In this document: piece by piece, positions 7,314 to 13,797 of the stretch | Position numbering within the stretch: the first letter of the stretch is position 1 | Layout of the letters: each line of letters opens with the position of its first letter | Assembly: GCA_004376375.1 (NCBI GenBank) | Contig: SOJX01000023.1 | Location: 1-36,012 of the forward strand | Origin: Planctomycetota bacterium | GTDB lineage: Bacteria > Planctomycetota > E44-bin39 | Reading direction: 5' to 3' | Length of the DNA stretch: 36,012 bases | Position numbers and translations under genes: made by a program | Notes under the pieces: model-generated | The model's database searches: none | What the model was told of the DNA's origin: nothing | What the model saw: only the letters and a program-made list of their open reading frames with translations

Positions 7314-10300
7314 TCAGATACCCAGCCGTCCGAGTACCTTCGAAAACCGCCTGGGCTTTGCGTTCTCCTCCTCGACCGGTATCTTCACCCTTGCAATGCT
7401 TTTCTTCTCCACCAGCGGGCTGCCCGAATGGAGGTTCGTCTTAATCGACTTGAGCGCCGACTTGGTCGCGTCAAGCGCACGCTTGAGGCTGCCCCTCTGC
7501 GACTGGAGGCTCGCGATCTGGGCCGCGGCGTCCTCGGCCCGGCCCCGCGCTTTTATAAGCTCGAGCTCGAGCCTCGTCCGGTCGCCGTTCAGGCCGGAAA
7601 TCTCGCCGCGCAGGTTCTTGACATCCCCGGTCGCGGCTTCAAGCTCTCCGGCAAGGCCTACCACGCGGGCGTCCGTCTGCTCCTTCTCCCTGAGCTGGAA
7701 CTTCAGCTCACGCTTCTCGGAGCGGAGGCCGTCGTTCTCCTCGCGCATCTCGTCGAGCGCGAACTCCAGCGCGTTGGACTTGATAAGAAAGGCGCGCAGC
7801 CGGCCTTCCATGCTCGAAGGCATTTCCTCGGGCGGAAGCCCGATGACCTCGTCGGCAGTCGAGAAGCGCTTCACGCCCGGCCTGTAGCCTTCCTCATAGA
7901 CGAACTCGGCCTCGTACTCGTCCGCGGTCTTGGCCTGCGCGGATGCGAGCTCGTCCTGGAGGATTTTCACTTCTCCCTCGAGCCGGCGGCGGACAACCTC
8001 GATTTCTTTTTCCATCGCGGCCGCCTGCTCCGCTTCGCTCAACTCGTAGTTGGAAAGCCGTTCAAGCAACTCTTCGATCCTGGCCGACTTCTTCTCCACG
8101 GAGCCGGTAAGCTTTGCGGCCTTTTCTTCGAGCCCGGCCTTCACCTTTTCGAGGTCGGCAAAAACCACCTTCGTACTTTCCAGCTCGAAGGTTGTCGTAC
8201 GGAGCTTCGAATCCGAATCGGTGAGTTCGGTTCGGATGCGGTTCCGCACGGCTTCGGTCTCGGAGAGCCTGGTGTCGATGAATTCCTTTGCGCCGCGCAT
8301 CGCCTCGAAGTCCGACCTGAGCGCGCGCGTCTCGGAATTCACCTCTGCAAGCTCCTCCCTGATGCGGTCGCGGTCGCCCTCGACGGGGCGCAGCGCGGCC
8401 AGGAGCGTCTCGAGCTCGTGGATGTTCCGGGCGCGCTCGTCGAGGTTCGCGCCGAGCTCGGCCAGGGCCTGGTCGCGCTCGTTTATCTGCTTGAGCGACT
8501 CCGACTTCTCGGTATTTATCAGCACCGCGAGCTTGTTGCGGTCGTGCTCGAGGTCCTCGATCCGGGCGTTGAGCTCGTTCATCACCGAAACGGTGCTTGC
8601 AAGCTCGCTCTTCTCGGCCGAGAGGGTTTCGTTGAGGCGCTTTATGGACTCCACTTTCTTTATAAGCTCCTCGCTTGAGCCCTCGGCCGTCTCGAGTGCG
8701 AGCGACGTCTCCGCGAACCTGGCCCGCAGTTCCTCGTGCTCGTGACGCAGGTCCGTGATTTCGCGCTCGAGGTCTTTCACGCGGCTGACCGACTCCTCGA
8801 ACCGGGCCAGCACGCGCTCGCTTTCGGCCTGCTGCCCCCCGGTCTGGGCGGTAAGCGTCTCGACCGAAATCTCGGACTCGGAAAGCTTCGTCCGGAGTTC
8901 CTCCACCTTCGAGCGAAGGGCCTTCGCGCTGTCGAGCTCGGAGAGGAACTTCTCCTCCACTATCGACAGGTTCTTGACCCGCTCGGTCAGGCTGATAACT
9001 TCCTTCTCGAGGAATTCCTTTTCACGCTCGAACTCGACGACCTGCTCGGCGTACTCGCGCCGCTCGGCGGTCACGGCGGCGAGCTCCTGACGAATGCTTT
9101 CAAGCTCCGTTATAAGCGACTCGCTCGCGGACTCGCCCGATGAGCGCACCGCGTCGAGCTCCCTGCGGAACTGGTTCGCTTCGGTCTCGAATTTCTCGCA
9201 TTCGCCGCTTGCTTTCTCGAAGCGCTCCCTGAATTCCCCGAAGCCGGCCTCGGCTTCTATCGCACGCCGTTTGGCCTCTTCCAGCTCGACAAGTGCGCCG
9301 CCAAGTTTCATGTCAAGGTTCGACTTCTCCTTTTCCAGCCGTTCCTTGTCGTCCTTGTAGCCCGCGAACACAACCTTATCGGTCTCGAGCCGCTCGACGA
9401 CGGTTGCGAGCTCGGCGCGCTCGGTGCGCGAGCGGTCGCGCTCGGCAACGGCCTCGTCGACCTTCCTCTTGTACTCGATAAGGTCTTCCTTGGCGTCCGA
9501 AAGCTGGTCCGTAAGCGTTTCGATCTTCGCCTGCCGTATTTCGAACTCCGTCTTGACCTCGGCCTTTTCGCCGGAAATGGCGTTCAACCGCTCCGAGATG
9601 TTCGACTTCTCGGTCTGCATCTCCTCGAGCAGCTCGCTGAGGCGGCTGTTGTCGCCCTCGAGCACCGCCATGCGGCGCTCGCGATCCGAGAACTCCCTGC
9701 GCGCGTTGTCGCGCTCCTTTATAGTGCTGTCGAGCATTGCCTCGATGCTTTTCGCCATGCCGGAGGTTTCGCTCACCCTCGCCTCGAGGTTGCCAACCAT
9801 ATCGCTGAGCTCGACGATCTTGCGCTCCTTGCGCTCCAGCTCCGCGGCCACCTCGCTCTTGGAGCCGGTCAGCACGTCGAACTGGCTGCGTGCTTCGTCG
9901 CGCTCGTGGGTGATATGGGCAAGCCCTTTCTCGAGCTTGTTCACTTGGGTTTCGAACTCGGCGTTCGCCGTGGAAAGCGCCGCGTTCTCGGCAGCCAGCT
10001 TCTCGCGCTTGCTGCGGATGTCTTCGATTTCCCCGGCACGCTTCTCGGAGAACTGCTCCAGTTCCCCGACGCGGTCCTGTCCCGCCTTCACGGCCTTCTC
10101 CAGGTCGGCGATGCGCGCCTGCTTCTCCTCGATGAGTTTCGCAGCGTCGCCTTCCTTGCCGCCGGCGGCCGCAACCTGCTCGGCGAGCGCGCCCTTGGCT
10201 TCGGCAAGCTGCTTCAGCTCGTCCTCGAGGCGCTCGCACTTCGCCGAAAGGGCGGCGACCTTTCCTTCGCGCCGGGCAAGCTCGGTCCCGAGCTCGGCGC

Positions 10301-11207
10301 CTTTCGCCTGGAGTTCGCGAACCTCGCTTTGAGCCGTGCCTCTGGTATTTTCAGCTTCAGAAACCTTGAGCTCGAGCTTCTTCTTCCTGTCGAGCGCAGA
10401 CCCGAGCTTCTCCCGGAGCTTTGCGAGCTCCTTGGTAACGGGTCCAACGCCCGACCGGACCATCTTGAAATCGTTCAGAAGGCGATTTCGCTCGACGGTC
10501 AGGCCGTCGAGCTCCTCGGTTCGCATGCGGAGCTGCTCCTCGAGCGCGGCGATTTTCTTGGCGCTCGAGGTCTGCTCGGCCGAGACATCGCTGAACTGTT
10601 TGAGGACGTTATGGGACTCTTCCAGCTCATCGGCCAGTCTGTCGCGCTCGGCCTCGAGCGTCTCGAACTTTTCCTTCATGGGCATGAGTTCGGTCATCGC
10701 ATCGAGCAGCGTTTCGCGCTCGCTGATGACGGTGGAGAGGAACTCGCGCAAGTCGGGCTCATCTTCGCCGCCCATTTCCTCCGCGGCGGCAAGGAAAGAT
10801 TTCTCCATTTTCGCGCGTTCCCGTTCTATAAGAGCACGCTCGACGACGAAACCAATGTTCGACGCGTCGAACGGCTTTAGCACGAAGGAGTGCGCGCCCA
10901 GGTACGCGGCGCGCACGGCCTTGTCAACGTCGGTATAATCGGCAACAGCGATGAAAGCCGCGTCGGGCGCGGCCTCGCTGAGGCGATCGAGCGCTTCCCG
11001 CCCGTCTATCCTCGGCAGCTTCACGTCGAAGAACACGATATCGCCTGGATGGTTTTCGAGCAGCGTCAGGCCTTCGCGAGCGGACTCGGCGACCTGAAGC
11101 TGGTGGTTCAACCTGCTGGCGACGTTTCCGAGGAGCGTGCGGAAAGCGCGGTCGCGATGGATCGCGAGGATTCTGGCTTTTTTAGGGGACAGTTTTTTCA
11201 GGATCAT
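7314..11207 (-). CDS. AglZ/FrzS-like pseudo-receiver with giant coiled coil
   Basis: This protein has 1297 residues. Residues 10-128 form a response-regulator receiver fold. The phospho-acceptor Asp is kept (D61 in VFFDVKLPRIDG), as is the Lys of LKPF (K111). The acidic pair expected after beta-1 reads H17-R18 (D19 follows), and the switch Thr/Ser position is Val88, so phosphorylation is doubtful. From about residue 140 almost to the end, the protein is a Glu/Arg/Ala/Leu-rich heptad coiled coil. It ends in a conserved-looking basic tail (EKKSIARVKIPVEEE...RRFSKVLGRLGI). The same architecture and size range are known from myxobacterial AglZ and FrzS, polarity and motility scaffolds. The start at 11207 is set by GAGGGG 6 bases upstream. 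Earlier in-frame ATGs lack such a site. It is the last gene of the parA operon. Confidence 0.85.
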   Translation of the reverse strand: MILKKLSPKKARILAIHRDRAFRTLLGNVASRLNHQLQVAESAREGLTLLENHPGDIVFFDVKLPRIDGREALDRLSEAAPDAAFIAVADYTDVDKAVRAAYLGAHSFVLKPFDASNIGFVVERALIERERAKMEKSFLAAAEEMGGEDEPDLREFLSTVISERETLLDAMTELMPMKEKFETLEAERDRLADELEESHNVLKQFSDVSAEQTSSAKKIAALEEQLRMRTEELDGLTVERNRLLNDFKMVRSGVGPVTKELAKLREKLGSALDRKKKLELKVSEAENTRGTAQSEVRELQAKGAELGTELARREGKVAALSAKCERLEDELKQLAEAKGALAEQVAAAGGKEGDAAKLIEEKQARIADLEKAVKAGQDRVGELEQFSEKRAGEIEDIRSKREKLAAENAALSTANAEFETQVNKLEKGLAHITHERDEARSQFDVLTGSKSEVAAELERKERKIVELSDMVGNLEARVSETSGMAKSIEAMLDSTIKERDNARREFSDRERRMAVLEGDNSRLSELLEEMQTEKSNISERLNAISGEKAEVKTEFEIRQAKIETLTDQLSDAKEDLIEYKRKVDEAVAERDRSRTERAELATVVERLETDKVVFAGYKDDKERLEKEKSNLDMKLGGALVELEEAKRRAIEAEAGFGEFRERFEKASGECEKFETEANQFRRELDAVRSSGESASESLITELESIRQELAAVTAERREYAEQVVEFEREKEFLEKEVISLTERVKNLSIVEEKFLSELDSAKALRSKVEELRTKLSESEISVETLTAQTGGQQAESERVLARFEESVSRVKDLEREITDLRHEHEELRARFAETSLALETAEGSSEELIKKVESIKRLNETLSAEKSELASTVSVMNELNARIEDLEHDRNKLAVLINTEKSESLKQINERDQALAELGANLDERARNIHELETLLAALRPVEGDRDRIREELAEVNSETRALRSDFEAMRGAKEFIDTRLSETEAVRNRIRTELTDSDSKLRTTTFELESTKVVFADLEKVKAGLEEKAAKLTGSVEKKSARIEELLERLSNYELSEAEQAAAMEKEIEVVRRRLEGEVKILQDELASAQAKTADEYEAEFVYEEGYRPGVKRFSTADEVIGLPPEEMPSSMEGRLRAFLIKSNALEFALDEMREENDGLRSEKRELKFQLREKEQTDARVVGLAGELEAATGDVKNLRGEISGLNGDRTRLELELIKARGRAEDAAAQIASLQSQRGSLKRALDATKSALKSIKTNLHSGSPLVEKKSIARVKIPVEEENAKPRRFSKVLGRLGI

Positions 11208-11221
11208 CGATAACCCCTCTC

Positions 11222-11238
11222 GCCCGCACCGGGCGGGC
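11222..11238 (-). other. Hairpin just upstream of the ribosome site of the pseudo-receiver gene
   Basis: GCCCGC-CCGGT-GCGGGC forms a 6-bp GC stem ending about 3 nt before the GAGGGG ribosome site, within the 144-bp gap between the last two operon genes. It could stabilise or modulate translation, or act as a leaky attenuator; no T-run follows it. Confidence 0.4.
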
Positions 11239-11351
11239 ACCGGCACAGCCTGTTGAAAGCCCGTGCTTTCTTCGCTGCGCAAATTTCCGCATTTTCCGTT
11301 CGGCCCGGATATGCATACGCGAATTGCCGCATGCCCGGACCGCTCCTCAAA

Positions 11352-12521
11352 CTAGGCTTCGGCGACCTCGGACCGCTTGACGGTACGGGAGCGGGTCGAA
11401 ACAAGTTTGTTATGGATGTCGCCGACCCACTTCCTGAGTACGACGAGCTCGTTGCCCTGGGTCTTCCTTTCCGTGCGAAGCGAGCCGACTTCCTTCGCCA
11501 GCGACTGGATGCGCCCGGCCGCGTCGATGTTTTCGGATTCGCAGGACGCGAGTTTCTTGGCGAGGCTGTCGCGCTCCTCGACGGTGTTGATATACTGGGT
11601 CTCGAGCACCTCGAGCTCCTCGCGCATCTTCTCGAGGACCTTTTTCGATGTCGTAAGGTCGAGGTCGAGCGCGTCGCGGGCCGTCATAATCGCGTCCAGC
11701 TCGGCCTCGATAGCGGGGATGCGCTCGAGTTCGCGGTTTTTCTTCTGAGTCGCAACCTCGAGATTGGCCTGGATCTCCTCGAGCAGGACGACCTTTTCCT
11801 TGAGACCGCGAATCTCGTCGGAGCCCTCCGCGTTCACGCGCTCGAGTTCGCGCACCTGCGACTTCGAGCCGTGCAGCTCGAATTCCAGGTTCTTCTTCTC
11901 GCTCTGCAGGAACTCGATTTCCTTCTGAGCGCCGAGGAACTTGTCCTCCGCGACGCGCAGGTCGGTCTCGGCCTTGGAAAAGCGCTCCTTGAGCTCGCGC
12001 ATGGAGACGACTTCGTCGCGCGCGTCCTCGATCTGCTGCTGAAGAGTCTCGCGCGTGGCGCGGAGCTTTGAAACCTCCTTGCGGATGATGCCAAGCTCCT
12101 GCTTCAGCTCGCTGTTCTGGTTGAAGACGTCGCCCAGCTCGTCCTCGAGCTCATCGATGACGTTGAGCACGCTGCCGCCCTTGTCGGTTATGTCGCCGAT
12201 TTCCTCCGAAATGTCGGCACCGATAATCGACGCGATATCGGGCAGAGGAATGATCGCGTCCGACACCGCGTCAATCCGGGTGTCGTCGCCGATTGCGGAG
12301 ATCATGAAAGTGGGCGACTCCTCAATCACTTCTTCCATAATGCCGGAAATTCTGTTCTCGGCGTCGAGCCTGTTCCTGACGTCGGTCAGCTCGTTCACCG
12401 TCTGCACCGGCTCCTGCGGCACCATCAGGAACCGACCCTTTGTGTCGCGCGGCCTCCCTTTTTTCCTGGCCGTGTGCGCAAAGAGTGGGTTGTCGATCTT
12501 CTTTTTCGGGTTCTCGGTCAT
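11352..12521 (-). CDS. Coiled-coil protein with AT-hook-like N-terminus, ParA-coupled
   Basis: This is a 389-residue protein. The first 35 residues are basic and contain KKGRPRDTKGRF, which has the (K/R)GRPR core of an AT-hook, a minor-groove DNA-binding motif. Residues about 60-110 are mixed and acidic (ISAIGDDTRIDAVSDAIIPLPDIASIIG). From about 115 to 365 the protein is a long heptad coiled coil, ending in a basic tail (STRSRTVKRSEVAEA). An AAGGAGGT ribosome site precedes the ATG at 12521, and the ATG overlaps the parA stop as ATGA, so translation is coupled. I infer a DNA- or membrane-tethered partner of ParA that may take the place of ParB. No ParB/Srx or HTH motif is visible. The AT-hook assignment rests on a short motif. 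Confidence 0.82.
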   Translation of the reverse strand: MTENPKKKIDNPLFAHTARKKGRPRDTKGRFLMVPQEPVQTVNELTDVRNRLDAENRISGIMEEVIEESPTFMISAIGDDTRIDAVSDAIIPLPDIASIIGADISEEIGDITDKGGSVLNVIDELEDELGDVFNQNSELKQELGIIRKEVSKLRATRETLQQQIEDARDEVVSMRELKERFSKAETDLRVAEDKFLGAQKEIEFLQSEKKNLEFELHGSKSQVRELERVNAEGSDEIRGLKEKVVLLEEIQANLEVATQKKNRELERIPAIEAELDAIMTARDALDLDLTTSKKVLEKMREELEVLETQYINTVEERDSLAKKLASCESENIDAAGRIQSLAKEVGSLRTERKTQGNELVVLRKWVGDIHNKLVSTRSRTVKRSEVAEA

Positions 12522-13261
12522 GATAGAACCTCCTTTGCTAGTTCTTTAAAGGCTAACGTTGCCTTGCATTTTTTATCAAGGACCGCTACGGGGATGTGCG
12601 CGTTATGGGATTCCTCAACCCTTATGTTTTCCGGGATAACCGTTTCGAAAACGAGGGGTCCGAAAAACTTCCGCACCTCCTCGACTGCTTCCCGGGCGAC
12701 AATCCTACTGCGGTAGCGCGTGATAATCACGCCGCGGAACTTGAAGCTCGCGCCGAGCTGTTTTTTCACCTCGTCCATCGTCTGCTGAAACAGGATGATT
12801 CCCTTGAGTGAAAAGTACTCGGGGCAGATGGGGATGAAGACCTCGTCGGCGGCCGTCAGCGCGTTTATGGTAAGAAGGCCGAGCGAAGGCGGGCAGTCGA
12901 CTATGGCTATATCGTAGGGAAGCCCGTTCAGTTCCTGCTCGAGCAGGCGCTCGCGGCCGATTCGGTTTGCGATCTGGAGTTCAAATCCGGAAAGAAGTAC
13001 GTGGCTCGGTACAATATCGAACTTGAACTTCTCGGCGTGAACCGTAACGTCAGAAATCGCCTTGGGCCCGGTCAGGACCTGGTAGATGTTTTTCTCGTCG
13101 AACTCGAGATTTCCGAAAACGGAACTGGTAGCCGATGCCTGGGGATCGAGATCGATGAAAAGTACGCGGTTATTCTGGCGTGCGATTTCGTAGGCGACGT
13201 TAAGGGCGGTACTGGTTTTCGCAACGCCACCCTTTTGATTGGCGAATATGAGCTTCCGCAT
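12518..13261 (-). CDS. parA: ParA/Soj-family partition ATPase
   Basis: This 247-residue P-loop ATPase has the deviant Walker A motif KGGVAKTST near the N-terminus, with Ala where Gly is usual before the catalytic Lys-Thr. It also has the Walker A' FIDLDPQAS, Walker B IAIVDCPPSLG, and the C-terminal ParA features VIPENIRVEESH and PVAVLD. Length is normal for chromosomal Soj/ParA proteins. ParA proteins cycle on and off nucleoid DNA to move chromosomes or protein clusters. The start is MRKLIFANQKGG at 13261, preceded by GAGAGAGGGGGA. The 46-residue upstream extension is not conserved-looking. It heads the operon with the two coiled-coil genes (4-bp overlap with the next). No parB lies in the window, so cargo-positioning ParA (as for chemotaxis clusters) is an alternative to chromosome partition. 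Confidence 0.93.
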   Translation of the reverse strand: MRKLIFANQKGGVAKTSTALNVAYEIARQNNRVLFIDLDPQASATSSVFGNLEFDEKNIYQVLTGPKAISDVTVHAEKFKFDIVPSHVLLSGFELQIANRIGRERLLEQELNGLPYDIAIVDCPPSLGLLTINALTAADEVFIPICPEYFSLKGIILFQQTMDEVKKQLGASFKFRGVIITRYRSRIVAREAVEEVRKFFGPLVFETVIPENIRVEESHNAHIPVAVLDKKCKATLAFKELAKEVLS

Positions 13262-13340
13262 TCCCCCTCTCTCTGACCTTAACGGCCTAATGCCTAAAAG
13301 CTCTTTCGTGCCGGCGCATTCTACTTTCGGCACAACTCCA

Positions 13341-13611
13341 TGTGCAAGAGAATTTTGTGCAGAAGCAGTGCAGGGTCTACATAACCCGTTCAATCTCAAG
13401 CAGTTACGAAGTGGAAAAATAATGGTCTATTTTTGTGGAAGTTGTAACATTTTACCGCAACCTCTTTCCAAAAAAAGCATTATATTATAGCCTGCAATAT
13501 ACGGCAAAATCGCCGTAACCTGTGAAATAACAATAGGTTTCGTCATATATCCGCATATATAGCACAACCCCTGTAAACAGCATTTTCCTGATTTGGATAA
13601 CCTGTGGAAAA
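13341..13611. other. Candidate replication origin: cluster of DnaA-box-like sites
   Basis: The gap at 13262-13797 has no gene and is strikingly AT-rich against its surroundings. Six sites match TTWTNCACA, all in the same orientation (read on minus): 13603-13611 perfect (TTTTCCACA); 13341-13349, 13356-13364, 13410-13418 and 13521-13529 with one mismatch; 13434-13442 with two. An overlapping longer motif, (T/C)AACC(C)CTGT, recurs at 13516, 13565, 13598 and (as TAACCCCTGA) 13664. parA and the plus-strand genes diverge from here. Against it: no dnaA, dnaN or gidA is in view. An operator region for parA is the alternative. Confidence 0.4.
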
Positions 13612-13747
13612 CCTGGCTCAAAAATTCACGATTTCTGCATAGTAAACCGGCTCTCTGGTTATTTAACCCCTGACAATAAATTATAAAGAGTTTTCCAATA
13701 AAGACAGGGGGTCTCAAACAGAAAATGGAGTTAAGTATCCTGTTATC

Positions 13748-13777
13748 TTGACGATTTGGTCTCGATTATTGTATACT
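13748..13777 (+). promoter_or_regulatory. Sigma70-type promoter of the DNRLRE/dockerin gene
   Basis: TTGACG (13748-13753), an 18-bp spacer and TATACT (13772-13777). Transcription would begin near 13784, about 14 nt before the ATG at 13798 and its AGGGAG ribosome site. This rules out the longer frame that begins upstream at 13756. Confidence 0.65.
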
Positions 13778-13797
13778 ATATAGCAGGGAGAGCAGCA

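Noticed and set aside
7396..12549. Many long plus-strand ORFs opposite the coiled-coil genes
   Set aside because: They are Ser/Leu/Arg-rich shadows produced by GAG/CTC-type heptad codons on the other strand, without ribosome sites or recognisable domains.
13262..13399. 46-residue N-terminal extension of ParA
   Set aside because: ParA proteins begin at the MRKLIFANQKGG segment, which has its own strong ribosome site. The extension is Cys/Arg-rich and not family-like.
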